DNA of 64,000 nucleotides from Vanrija pseudolonga (taxonomy: Eukaryota > Basidiomycota > Tremellomycetes > Trichosporonales > Trichosporonaceae): contig NC_085849.1 of the NCBI RefSeq assembly GCF_020906515.1, positions 1,922,001 to 1,986,000 on the forward strand, written 5' to 3'. The notes beneath the pieces are model-generated. The model was given only the letters and a program-made list of their open reading frames with translations. It was not told the origin of the DNA and made no database searches. The position numbers and the translations under genes were made by a program. Positions 46,093 to 57,503 of this stretch are shown one piece after another (position 1 is the first letter of the stretch; every line of letters starts with the position of its first letter).

Positions 46093-48423
46093 ATGGAGCG
46101 ACCTACTCCCAGCAGCTCTCGCATCCCGACAACGCTGAGATCGGGAGTTGCCAGAACACCAAGCACATTACGAACACCAACCGCCTCCTCACTAGGAAAG
46201 CGAGCTGCAACGGAAGCTGGCTTAGCTGATGGTACGAGGGCGCCCTGTTCCCAAGCTGACACCTCCAGACCCCTTGGTCGCACGCAAGGCTCTGAGCGCT
46301 TCCAAGGCTCGTGAAACTACCCTTGAGAGGCGCATCCTGGAGCTGCAGAGGAGCCTCCAGCAGCGCACCGAGGAGCTGGAGGAGACTCGCAGCCTCAACG
46401 AGCGTCTCAAGACTGAGCGGCATATCCTGCTGGAGGGCGAGACAAAGGAGAAGAACGAGGGCGAGAAGCGCGAGAAGGCATGGGAAACAGAGAGGGTGGG
46501 TACGCGGAACGAGGCGATCTAACCCACTCAGAAACAGGCCATCGCAAAGATCGGCGAGCTGCGGCGAGCGAGGAACACCCTCGGCGCCGAGCTCGAGGAG
46601 GTCAATCACCAGCACCAGTCCCTCACCGCACGGTATCACAACCTCAGCAACTCGTCAAAGTCGGAGATTTCATTACTCGAGAACCGCGTCAAGGATATTG
46701 AGCGCGAGCGTGACGAGCTCAGGCAATGGCAGCGACGCGCCGAGGCCCTCTCGATCCAGCTGGAGGAGGAGAAGCGCAAGGCTCAAGATGGGGCTCGCCG
46801 GCGGGAGGATGCCGCAGCTGATCGTAAGGGCGACGAGGTGGTTCGAGGCGAGTTGCGACGTGAGTAGCCATGGTGGTGTTGCATGGTGAAGGTTGCTGAC
46901 TTGCGCCAGGCCAATCCCAGAACCTGGTCTCTCTCCAACACGCCAACGACTCTCTGCAAGCTGAGCTAGTGGACCTCCGCCGCTGGAAGAAGGATGCGGA
47001 TGCCCACGACCGCGTCGCAAAGGATACCGAGCGGACGTTGAAGGACGAGGTTCGCTCCTTGCACGAGCAGCTTGAACGCGCGCGCAGAGAAGTCGAGTGA
47101 GTTGTTTCGACGATATCGCAACTGACCACTCCCCCAGCTCTCTCACTCAGACCTTCCCATCCGACCAGGCAGCATCAGAGGATGCCTCGACACTCCAGCA
47201 TCGTCTTTCAGCCCTGTCCACTCTCCACGCTGAGACCGAGGCAAAACTCACCGCCAAGAGCAAGGAAACGGATGAACTCCACGCCCGTCTTGCGACCGTT
47301 GCCCGAGACAGCCAGAGCGCCAATCTGGCTCTTGCCAAGCGCGCCGAAGAAGCAGAGCGTGAGCTCCGATGGGCCAAGGAGGGTCGACGACGTGCCGAGG
47401 TTCAGGAGAGCCTTGCCAGGAATGAACTGCAGAGCTACGTCGAGCTCGGCACCAACCCCTCGTCGGCATCCGGCTCCGGTGATAGTGCTGCTCGAGTCAC
47501 ACAGCTGGAGTCGCTCCTCGAGTCGTACAAGTCTCAGCTCGAGGGACTCGCGCGTGACACGAGGGATGTGGAGGACCGCGTCTCTCGCGGCGCCGGCCTC
47601 GTCAAGCTTTCCGAGCTGGAGGAGGCGCGCGAAGCCATTTCGAGGCACGAGGCGGCCGCGACCGAGCTCCAGCAAACCATCGATCAGCTCATCGAGGCCA
47701 ACACGAAGCTCGACGCCGAGGTGACAAACCTCATGCAGCGTGTCGCCTCGGGCGAGTACAACCCTGCCCGGGAGCGCCTCCTCGAGCTGCGCAACAACCC
47801 TGCCGCCAAGATCCATGCCGTTCGTACCGAGCAGCTCGAGGCTCTCAAGGCGGAGAACACTGCTCTTCTCGGACGTCTCGCTGCCGTCGACAACGAACCT
47901 GCTGGACAAGATGCCGAGTCTCGGGGCCTTGTTCCTCGCGAGAGCTTTGACAGGCTGGTCAAGGAGAAGACAGACCAGGAAGCAGCTCATGAGAAGCGCC
48001 TGCTTCGTCTCAAGGAGGTAAGGGTGATAGACATTCCGGTGCTAACACCGTTCAGATCTTCGGCCTCAAGTCGCGCGAGTTCTTGGAAGCCGTCTACTCC
48101 CTTCTCGGATGGCGCATCCGCTTTGACGAGTCTGGTGCCGACATTCGCCTGACGAGCATGTATGCTCCCAAGGGCAAGATGGGCCTCACACTCAAGTTCA
48201 CCTCGCACGAGGGCCATTTTGGCACCATGCAGATGACGGGCGGCATGGCGCGCGGTCTCGAGGAGGCACGCGACTTTTGGGTCACGGAGCGACAGAGCAT
48301 TCCTGGCTTCTTGGCACAGGTGACGACTGAGATGTTTGAGAAGACGACGGTGAGTGCGATACGACAGGCGGGTGCTGACTTCGTTAGATTGGACGGGCAG
48401 CTGGCTACGTGGGCCTGGAGTAG
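46093..48423 (+). CDS. MAD1: Spindle assembly checkpoint protein Mad1
   Basis: Seven exons: 46093-46231, 46269-46495, 46532-46859, 46910-47096, 47138-48017, 48056-48349, 48388-48423; predicted 696 residues (yeast Mad1 749). After a short Ser/Thr/Pro N-terminus, nearly the whole protein is coiled coil (LERRILELQRSLQQRTEEL and onward). Around residue 500-530, RLLELRNNPAAKIHA followed by RTEQLEALKAENTALL corresponds to the Mad2-interaction region. The globular C-terminal domain, from residue about 588, is well conserved: IFGLKSREFLEAVYSLLGWR, IRLTSMYAP, GLTLKFTS, SIPGFLAQVTTEMFEKTT. It binds Mad2 at unattached kinetochores and nuclear pores. Introns are 36-50 nt. Exon 3 could instead begin 6 nt later at ACAG, keeping frame. 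Confidence 0.93.
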
Positions 48424-48521
48424 AACTCGCAGTGTAGACTATATAACCATGCATCATGGGTGGCGTGTTACTCTACTCTTCTGCGCCTCTGAACGATTGG
48501 ATCATACGTGGCAATGGATGA
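48424..48521. other. Minimal convergent 3' gap between MAD1 and PPIH
   Basis: Only 98 bp separate the two stop codons, so the 3' UTRs very probably overlap on opposite strands. Confidence 0.6.
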
Positions 48522-49386
48522 TCACATCTCTCCGCACTCCGTTATCCGCACAGTCATCTTGGGTCTGAATCGTCAGCTTGATTACAGAGGATCCTCGACC
48601 AGCTGACGACGCACCTGTTGTTCGCTCCCGTTGGCACGTTCTCCACCTTGCGGATCGTCAAGAGACCCTCAATGACGCGTCCAAACACGGTGTGCTTGCC
48701 GTCGAGGAACTCGGCGGGGGCCGTCGTGACGAAGAACTGGCATCCGTTGGTGTTGGGGCCAGAGTTGGCCTGCATGGGTTAGCTCCGTGGTACGACCCAC
48801 ACACCCACCATGGAGAGCAGTCCAGGGCCAGTGTGCTTGATCTGGAAGTTCTCGTCGTCAAACTGTGCGCCGTAGATGGAGAAGGTGCCTGTTCCGTCGT
48901 GACGAATGAAGTCTCCGCCTTGGATCATGAACTGGGGGATCCTGGTCGATCAGCACTGGGTCGGCGGGCGGAGACGATCCAAGCTCGTACTCCTAGATGA
49001 CGACTTACACGCTGGAATGTCAGCTGGTTCTCGCGGATTACCACCAGCTTACCGGTGGAAAGTCGCCTTCTTGTATCCTTGAGGAACGCTATTGACGCTG
49101 CATCGTTAGCTCAGCCACCGTGAGCGGGCAACGCACCGATGCTCGCCGGTGCACAGCTGGCGGAAGTTCTCTGCCGTCCTGCTCGGGTTAGAATATAAGA
49201 CGCCGCGCGACAGCCTACTTTGGCGTGATGTCGCTGAAGAGCTCTGTGTGGAAGTCAGCTCGGTCAACCGATCAAACGCAAAGCTCACTCACCCATCTTG
49301 ACTCGCCCGGCTGCCGTGTCACCGATTGCAATGTCAAAGAAGACCACGGGGCGCGTGTGTCCTGCTGGGGGCTCGGGAATGGACAT
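48522..49386 (-). CDS. PPIH: Peptidyl-prolyl cis-trans isomerase H (spliceosomal cyclophilin)
   Basis: Eight coding exons: 49386-49293, 49243-49219, 49178-49137, 49097-49053, 49011-49009, 48941-48809, 48769-48615, 48564-48522; predicted 179 residues (human PPIH 177). Cyclophilin motifs: [95 protein letters not shown] and [21 protein letters not shown] and the short C-terminus (CGEM) are PPIH-like rather than CypA-like. PPIH binds Prp4 and Prp18 in the U4/U6.U5 tri-snRNP. Exon 5 is only 3 nt (CGT): it completes catalytic Arg69 and begins Val70. Without it the conserved Val/Ile after FHR would be lost, although the frame would be kept. Confidence 0.93.
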
Positions 49387-51238
49387 TGCTGGTCGAGTGG
49401 TTGGAGGAGAGGGGTGGGGAGAACAAGTGGAGGAAGAAAGCGCGATCGAGAAGAGTGGAGGTGGGAGACTTGTGGTGGCGGCGGAGTGGTCTGGGTGAAA
49501 TTTGATTCCGTCCCAACTCGTGTGGCGAGTGACGAGAGACGTCGAGAAGGGCACTGCGACGTGTTGTCAGTCAAGCTGCGCGCTGCACCCCGCCGCCGCC
49601 GCGCGCCTTGCTCGAGACGGTGGTGCTTGAAAGGTCGCTTGGGTGGGACCTCGGGTGCTGTCGCCTTCCCCCAGAGTGGGAACCGCCCCAGCCGACCCAA
49701 AGGGCCAACTCGCTCGACGAGGGACCAGCAAGTCGCCAGGGCACCCCCAGCGCGGCGGCCCGCATGCATGGCGCCCATGTCTCCTGCACTTTTCTCCTTC
49801 TCGCAGAGTCTGGAGGCGTGAGGTCTGAGGATGGCCTTGCGGGTTGAGGAAACGGAGCGCCTGGCGCTGTTGAAGCAACGGCGGCGGCGAGACCCTGAGA
49901 TCAGCTGCTCGTCGCGTTTGACGCCAAACGACAACGAATCGACGCACCGTTTTCTGCGCCCTCTCGTCTGGCCCCGGATCGTTAGCCATTTCTGGGCCCC
50001 TCCCCCTTGCTTTCTGGTCGCATTGCGACACAAATGCACAGCCACTGCCCCTCGTCCCCTCGCACTGCGGTTGGACGCCTCCGCCCGCTGCTCCAGTGCG
50101 GCCTGCTTGGTATGTTTGTGTGTGTCGAGTCCACTGGTGCGGGGCCTGCGGATGCGCAGACGAGGAATGGTCGATTCAGGGACCGGGTGGGCTGTCTGCC
50201 CGGATCTGCACTATTTTTGGGCCAACCGCCGCCGACATGACCAGTGACGCGCGACTGACATTACTTTTGTAATCTCGTCTTGTTTGGTTTCTGCAGGGCC
50301 TCGACTCGACCATTAACCAGGCAGTCGTCGGATTACAACCACCCAGCAGCCAAACTGGCCCTCTTTTTTTAACAAAGACGTCTACATGCACCCTGTCTGG
50401 CCCACCACGATGCACTGGACGCTGCGGCACCGCTGCACGACATCGCACCCTGAGTCGCTCTCTCGTCGTCGTCCTCGCCGCCGCCGCGACAACCCGCCGC
50501 GCCGCTGCCAGACTGCCGCCGCACGCCGCCCTGCCCACCCAGAAAAACTTGTACAACCATCATACTCCTCTGTAGACCGCCTATGGGGTGCCAGGAGCAT
50601 GCTGCAGTGATGCACGGGATGTGCAGAGCAGGAAAAGCGTGGAAAATGGGCCGCGGCGCGCCAGAGTTGCCGCCCAGTTGCTGCCCAGGACCCCTTGCAC
50701 CCCCTGCCCCTTGACGCCCAATTGTTGGCGGAAAGACGCTAGTCAACCGCCACCGCAGACACACTGGCAGGCAGCCCAGAGTCGACGGTGTCAGCCCAGG
50801 ACTGGACGCTGGACCGCTGCAGCAGCCAAACCCAACCAACCACCCCCCCTCGCCCCCCCCCCCCCCTGCGGCCCACCAGTTAAAAGCACCACCACACCCC
50901 AACTGTCTTTTCTTCTTAGCCTCATCACCCACCACCCCTCTCCCCACGTAGTTGGATCTCTTGCCCAGCGAGAAAAGACTACGAGCTCCCCCTCACCCAC
51001 CACCACCTACCCATAGCACTCACAGCCAACCCCCACCGCGTGCTCGCCACCACTAGCCGACCTCGTAGCCCTCCCCCTACCAGCTCGCCACCGTTACCAC
51101 CACCACCACAAACACCACCTCCTCCTCCTCCTCCTTCTCGACCTCATCCTCCTCCACGTCACCCTCCTCCTCCTCTTCACCCTCCTCTTCTCCTCATCCC
51201 CTCCTATTCTCCTCATCCTCTCCTCCACGGCGTCGACC
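49387..51238 (+). promoter_or_regulatory. PPIH upstream region and long pyrimidine-rich upstream region of the orphan gene
   Basis: 1.85 kb between divergent genes. The right part (50,810-51,236) is almost pure C/T/A on the plus strand, with CCTCCT and CCACCA runs and very few G; it most likely contains the transcription start region and leader. The left part shows no gene. Confidence 0.6.
51060..51236 (+). repeat. CT-rich (CCT/TCC) tract ahead of the orphan gene
   Basis: About 170 nt with almost no G, made of cctcctcctcctcctcctt-like runs, ending directly at the start codon. Confidence 0.75.
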
Positions 51239-52444
51239 ATGGCCGCCTCCAAGCTGCTCGCCTTCGTCCGCAGTCTCGGGCGCCGCAGGGAGCGCTACGA
51301 CCCCGATGCCGTCTACTTTGCCACCCCGGTGGAAGACATGATTGGCGCCTGTGATGGCTCATCCGAGGTGGGGCCTCGAGTCCCAGCGCCCTCTCGCCGC
51401 AGCCCCCGCCTCGTCTTTGCCGGTCCTCCCCGCCGAATGGATCGTGTGCCCAGTGGCGACTTTGTCGAGCAGCTCATCGACACTGAGTCGGACCTCTTCA
51501 ACTGGGACACGAGCTCCGCCGAGACCTCCAGCAGCGAGGAGGAGGCGCCTGTCGTGGCCCGTGGCGCCGCCCATGCGCCGGACTACCTCGACTTCTTGGC
51601 CGCCCACGGCCTCACTGCCGAGGTGCTTGGGATCCCCATGCCACCCGCGGAAGATGTCCGCCCCGGAACCCCCGAGACACTCGCCTCCATCTTGGGTGTC
51701 CACAACCAGGACGACGAGACGCACGGCGTGTCCGTTGATCGCAGCGAGAACGCGCAGTCGGAACCGCGTTCTTCCACCACCAGCTCCGCGGACCAGTCTG
51801 TCCTCGAGCAGGCACCACTTGAACCTGAGGACCGTGTCTCCGCCGCTCCCGCTCACCAGAGCGCCACTGCCGACTCGGAGGGAGACCCAAGCGACCTCCT
51901 CAGCTTCTCAAGCCCAGGAGAGATCATCCGCGTCCTCGACCCTCGCGCCGGGCCGGTCGACTTCTTTGCCGAGCTCAAGGACTCCAGCTCCATGGCGCCT
52001 GTCGACCCGCCCCTCTCCCCGGTCGAGACGCTCACTGTCGCCGAGGTCGTCGAGGCTTCTGAGCCCCTTCCTCCCTCGACTGACTCAGGTGTCAAGAACT
52101 CTGGTCGCCGCGTCGTCTTCGAGGACCAGCTCGGCCGTGTGCGTCAGTTCATGCGCAAGACTGCTCGCCGGTTCTCCCAGCAAGAGGGTGGCGAGCCTGC
52201 TCCGAGGGAGTACACCACGACAGCCATCCCCATCCCGCGCCGTCTCACCGCCCGAGAGAGGCGATCCAGAGGCCACGATGTGGTCTGGGATGCACCCAAG
52301 GACCCCCTCGTCACTGTAACCTCAATCCTCCGCCACTCCCCACCGCCACCGCCCCTTGCCCTGGCCACCCTCCCTCCTTCTGCGCGTGTGTCCAGCCCAC
52401 TGGCCACCATCCTCCTCGCCGATGAGGAGCGCACCCGTTCCTGA
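51239..52444 (+). CDS. Orphan 401-residue protein
   Basis: Intronless; the ATG at 51239 has a GTCGACC context. I do not recognise a family. The N-terminus is basic (KLLAFVRSLGRRRERYDPD). Acidic Ser-rich patches follow (TSSAETSSSEEE at about 90-100), with several Asp/Glu-Pro stretches. A short block at about 285-320, VVFEDQLGRVRQFMRKTARR, is basic and may be an amphipathic helix. The C-terminus is Pro-rich. The whole looks disordered, more like a regulatory or scaffold protein than an enzyme. Codon use (strong C at third positions) matches neighbouring genes, which supports real coding. The strong CT-rich leader suggests good expression. Confidence 0.75.
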   Translation: MAASKLLAFVRSLGRRRERYDPDAVYFATPVEDMIGACDGSSEVGPRVPAPSRRSPRLVFAGPPRRMDRVPSGDFVEQLIDTESDLFNWDTSSAETSSSEEEAPVVARGAAHAPDYLDFLAAHGLTAEVLGIPMPPAEDVRPGTPETLASILGVHNQDDETHGVSVDRSENAQSEPRSSTTSSADQSVLEQAPLEPEDRVSAAPAHQSATADSEGDPSDLLSFSSPGEIIRVLDPRAGPVDFFAELKDSSSMAPVDPPLSPVETLTVAEVVEASEPLPPSTDSGVKNSGRRVVFEDQLGRVRQFMRKTARRFSQQEGGEPAPREYTTTAIPIPRRLTARERRSRGHDVVWDAPKDPLVTVTSILRHSPPPPPLALATLPPSARVSSPLATILLADEERTRS

Positions 52445-53648
52445 CCGTCTTCTGCTGAAAATCACAAAATCCTCCCAAAAAAAAGGTTCGTGCCAGCCTC
52501 TTGGATGTGGAGCTGACCATACAGTTATAACTTCAAAACGACACAAAAACAGACAATCATACCGGGCTCGACCCGACGGACGTTTCTTCATAATGAAGAG
52601 CGGCCTGCGTGCCGACTCCATCACCTTCACCGGCTACAATGCCCTTTCGTTACTTGTCAACTCGAGCTGAATTCCGCTCCATCCCCCTCATCTCCGCTCC
52701 CCCTCCACCATTCTTCAGGCCCCGACCACCCCCCGTCGGTACGGTTCTTCTCGACCTCACCCCCGACTTGCACGACCCGACTAGGGATCAAGACCGGCCT
52801 GATCAACCGAATCTTGATTTCGAGCCTGAACTTGACGCGTCGGCATCACGTGTCTTCCTCGCGTGCCTCTCCCCCTGCGCCCGACCCCGGGCGCCCACTC
52901 TCACTCCCCCCCCCCCCCCATCCCCCGCGCAACCGCCCGTCCTCCGCTGGATTGTGCACCCCCGGCGAACTCCTGGCGGCCAGATCCTCGAGTTTGTTCA
53001 CCTTTTGGCCGACCTCCGGCCTTCTCACTCGAAATTGTTGGCACCCCCCCGTCGACATTATGTTCCCCGGCCCCAGCCGGTGTAGATGTTGCTCACGCAA
53101 CATATATTGCCCCTCCAAAGCCACCCCAATCGCTTGGGGGGTTCGTGTAGAACAAGAAAAACGTGTCGGGCATCCCCAGCCCTCGAAAAAAGGGCATCAA
53201 TCAAGCGTCAAACATTGTCGAGGTACCCCCGGCCTCTCCGCAACAGGGGCATCAAGTAGGAGGAAAACGCGAGAGCCCCCCCCAGCTCTGTGAACCCGGG
53301 CAACAACTTCGAACCTCGTCAGCGGACCCCCACCGCTAAACCAAACGGGCCTTAAGGTAGAAAACTGGTATGCGGTACCCCGCCGCTGGACAAACAGGGC
53401 CTCAGTAGAAATGATAGCGCGGAGACCCCACCGCGTACACAAAGGGCGAGCAATTGTGTTGAGATGGAGACAACATCGGATCGCGTGATTCTGCCACAAC
53501 CGGCCGCCACACTCATTTGGACTAACTTTTGTGCTACTGGAGGGCGGCACATTTCCTCCGCATAATCCAGCTGCCCACTTGTCGCAGTGATAAACATGAC
53601 ATGCCCCAGCGTCCCTGCGCATGTACAGGATGGCTAGCTATAATTATC
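52445..53648. other. Convergent intergenic region of the orphan gene and BEM3
   Basis: 1.2 kb holding both 3' ends. The 159-codon frame at 52609-53085 gives Pro-rich low complexity and is not supported. The right half contains a degenerate 50-bp tandem array, listed separately. Confidence 0.6.
53124..53475. repeat. Degenerate ~50-bp tandem array, about seven units
   Basis: CCCC blocks begin at 53124, 53174, 53226, 53276, 53327, 53378 and 53426, spacings 48-52 bp. Each is followed 17-23 bp later by a GGG(C) block (53192, 53247, 53298, 53347, 53397, 53444). Between units an A-rich AGTAGAAAA-like stretch and a GCGGA-like end recur. A rough consensus is CCCC(A/G)CCGCT, about 6 nt, ACAGGGCCTCAAGTAGAAAA, about 8 nt, GCGGA. 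C and G blocks within a unit could pair as a small hairpin. Units have diverged strongly, so the array is old or constrained only at these blocks. Confidence 0.65.
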
Positions 53649-56600
53649 TTACATGGTACCATTGCCAATGCTTCCATTCCGTCCCATCTGTTGAGGAGTG
53701 GCAAGCTGGGGGGAGGGTTGCAGCGCCTCGACCCCGTCATTAGGGCTTGGTGTTCCATAGGCTGCCTGGCGGCGAGTGCCTGCCGGCGCAGCGGCGGCAG
53801 CGCCGTCGGCCTGGCTGGGCTGGGTTGCTAGCGTAGATAGATTGTCGGAAGATTGAACAGACACAGGCTCTGATTCCAAGTCGTCGATCGACAACTCGGA
53901 TGTGTCGTCCTCTGCTGCCGGATCGAGTGTTCGACCGGCCAGGCCAAGCATGGCCTCAGCGCCACTTGCGTGGTACAGCATCGAGTTGCGCTTGCCCTTG
54001 CCAGTCACAGGAGGCGCCAGATCGGCGTGGGCGTCGCTGCTGGCTGGCGAGGCAGCCACTCCGCCCTCGACCGAAGTTGCGACCGTCCCTGTAATGGCGG
54101 GGTCATCTAATGCCAGGTCGTCGGCACCGGCATCGTCATCAAAGATGGCGCCGAAGCGGCTGACAAGCTCGTAGAAGATACCCGCGGGAATGCCAAGAGT
54201 GGGCGAGAACACGATGCCGATGTTTCGCAGTGTCATCTTGTTCACGGCCGAGTTGCGCACAATCAAAATGAGGTGCGCCGTGAATGCGCGAAGGAGGGCG
54301 TAGTTTGCTGGCGGCAGCTCGGCGACCAGCCGGAACAGCTCGGTGACACGGGCGGCAGGGTCGATAAGGTCTTGAAAAGGTTAGTGCTGTGCTGACGTGA
54401 TGGTGGTTACTCACCGATGACGGCCAGGAACCGCATGTGAAGCTCTCGTGTAAGCAAGCTGGTGGGCAACTCGCGTAGGTACGTCTTGAGCAAGCCTGCA
54501 ATAGCATGAGGGTCCCAGCGCTCGTCAATCGCAAGGAGATTGACGTCTCCTTCCTGGTTGAATCTGTCCTTGAGGCCCTTGATGACGGCGGACGAACCAC
54601 TCAGGCGGTAGATGCCTTCTTCCTGGTCGGCGTGCTTTGCTTCCAGGTACTCGATACACCGGAACACGATAGCAGGAAGGCCGGCGACGGAAGCAATGGC
54701 GATCGAGTCGGTGAGAGGCACGCCGAAAACAGGCTTGGACGCCGACTTCTCCGCTGGCTTGCCAAAGCCCCAGAACCTGCCGCTCTTCGCTTTGCGGTCT
54801 CGGTCGCGTTCAACATTGTAACCGGGAACGGACCCGACACCGTCGTTGGACAGCTTGGTGAGATACGCGGGGCTAAACGACTGTCGACCAGGCAGCGCGC
54901 TGGATCTCTTAACTGGCTTGGGCGTGGGTTCCGCGACCGACGGCAATGGGCCAACCAAGTCTGACGATGACGCGGTAGCGTTGGCCACAAGCCCAAGAGG
55001 GTGACTGGGTTGTGGGCTCGTGCCAGACTGCGCAGGCGGAGATGTCGAAATCTGCTGGCCGGAACCATGAAGCTGCCGTTGTGACTCCATGTGATTGATG
55101 ACGCTGGGTAATGGCGCGCCAGAAATGAACTTTGCGTTGGCGTCGGGATACAAGGACATGGGCTGCGCAGACGTGACGACAACGTCCTTGCTGGGCTTGC
55201 GAGGCATTGCACTCCGTCGCCTTGCTGCCTGGCTGGCCGACTGCACCGGCTCGGGGTCAACCTGCTGAACGAGCATGTCGATCCAGCTGTCGCGCTCGGC
55301 ATCGCTGCTGGCGCAAAGAACATGTCTTGACTGGGACGAATCCTTGCGGGCTTGCTCGATGATCAAGAAGGCGTGGCGGAAGTTGCGATCGTCGCTGCTG
55401 TCTGGTGACCGGTACTGTCTTCCAATCTGAGCTCCGGTGATGACGATGGAGCCAAGCAATGGGCCGCCGCGTGTCTCGTAGTACTTCATCAGAGAGCCGT
55501 CGAGAACAAAGTAGCGCGTCTTCCAACCAAATGGAGTCTTGCCCTTCTTGGTGAGGAATCCCTCCTTGCGGCTCTTGGTTGCCTTGGCCTGGACAGTGTC
55601 GGTGGTGAGGAAGTTGCAGAGGTCGGTCTTGTCGCTGATGGGCGCGACGAGCAGAGACTCGAGATACATCTCGAGGGCGTGTTTGCGCTGGTCAATCTTG
55701 CTTGGGGCAAAGTCCTTCCAGGCCTTGCCTTCTGGTAATGGAGAGACCATCTTCTTCCATTCCTTGCGGGTTTTACCCGCGCGCTCCTGCAGTCGTTGGT
55801 CGAGGTCCATGAAGGCACTAAAGGTTTTGCCGACTGTCCACGACAAGGGCGGTGCAGAGTTTGGCGGGCGGACGTTGACTGCGATGATAAAGCACAGGAT
55901 GTCGCGCCCGTTCTGGTTCGCGAACACGGTAGAGTGGGGAATCGAGAGATGGGTGTGAGGGAGCAGAGCGGCGTTGAACAACGTGTGGTCCGCAGCGGCG
56001 GCCGCGGAGGCCGGTGCTTGTTGATAAGCCGACGTAGACACGGCGGCATTAGCGGCCGAATCGATTGAAGGCCGCGACTCGGGGTGCATGGCGATGGACG
56101 GCCGTGAGATGACAGTGTCTTGCGACGGACGTGGTGACGAGCCCATGAGCTCCTCGGAGAGTTGATGGTGGGGCTCTGAGACGGCTTGTTGCTGTTGGTC
56201 GACCACTGGAGATGCTCGCTCGCTGGATGATGACAGGGGAGAATTTGTTAGGTCGGTGCCAAGAGATGGTCCAGGGCTAAGCGTCGCGCTGATGGGTGGC
56301 GACTCTTTTGTATCAGCAAGAGCGAGCATGGATGCGACCTCTGGGGGGAATTGCATTCGGCTTTCGTGTCTCAATCTTCTCTCGGGCATGGGAGACGGCA
56401 GCAGTCCACCAGGGCTGTTGTCAGAGGGAGGGGGCAGTGCCGACGGAGCGAGTGACGACGCCTCTGCTGGTGGAGGCCGAATGATAATGTTGGTGTGTGA
56501 AGCTGTTGAAGACTTCTCGTCGTGATCGGAATATTGTCGTCGCTCAGACACCTCGACGCGGTTGAGCGCTGCTGCGCTGGCACTCGACGGCACTCCTCGG

Positions 56601-57096
56601 CGGTTGGCCGGCGTCACTGGTTCCAGTCCGGCTGCCACCAGTCGAGCGTTGGCCCGCTCTCGATCCGTTCGCAAACGGTCGTTGTCTGCAGCCAAGTGGG
56701 CACACTGCGCGCGCTGCTTCTCGATCAGCTTCCACAGCTGGGTGTTTTGAGCTTGCTGTACAAAGTGTCAGCGACTACTCTCCTCCGGCGACCTGGCGAC
56801 ATCCAGACGGCATCCAACCACCCAACACATACCAAGTTGTTGCGCTCGTGTGCCACGGCATCCAGCGTCTTCTTCAGGTCGCCTCCGTGATTGCGGAGCA
56901 TAGAATCGACGTCGACGGTGCCCGACTGGTGTCGAGGGCTTCCGGGGCTGGGATTTTGTGTGGGCGATGTGACTGGCGTCATATAGGCATGAGGTGATCG
57001 GGGCGCGCTAACAGAGATGGAGGGGCCTGGGCCACCTGGCGTGTGAAGGGCAGGTGGAATCTGGGTCGCCGTTGCAGGTGTTGCCTGCGAAGTCAT
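53649..57096 (-). CDS. BEM3: PX-PH-RhoGAP protein (Bem3 type)
   Basis: Three exons: 57096-56833, 56755-54415, 54370-53649; predicted 1,108 residues (yeast Bem3 1,128). Order of parts: disordered N-terminus; a short coiled coil (QAQNTQLWKLIEKQRAQCAH); a PX domain at about 348-476 (FIIAVNVRPPNSAP, GKTFSAFMDLDQRLQER, ALEMYLESLL); a PH domain at about 483-590 (KEGFLTKKGKTPFGWKTRYF, GSLMKYYETRGG, HVLCASSDAERDSWIDMLVQ). The RhoGAP domain spans about 760-955, with GIYRLSGSS carrying the arginine finger and WDPHAIAGLLKTYLRELP. The Ser/Ala-rich tail ends in GNGTM. It should switch off Cdc42/Rho at growth sites by stimulating GTP hydrolysis. Intron 2 lies inside the RhoGAP domain. Confidence 0.94.
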
Positions 57097-57471
57097 GGTC
57101 GTGCGAGCCGCGGTCTACACAACTGAGAGCGACGGGTCAGCGGGTGATAATCTCGGGTTGGTTGATGGCGAGATGGTCCACCTACCCGGCGGCGAAAACA
57201 ATGGGGCCCAAGAACTTGCCGACTAGAGTGATGTGCCGACAAACAAAGATTGGAAGAGTGATGGGGACGAGGCGTGTGTCGGAGCGTTCGCAATTGCGAA
57301 GGGGGACAGGGGGGCTCCGACCGCCGTGCAAGGTTAAAGGTAGGAGGCCGATTCCGCCGACAGCGCGGTGTGGCGAGGTTGGTGGAGAAGTGGTGAGGGG
57401 GGGAGGGGAATGGAGCAGTAGTGTCGTGTCTGCTGCCTCGTATTGTTTGTTATGACAAGGCGAGGTTGAAG

Positions 57472-57503
<32 letters not shown>

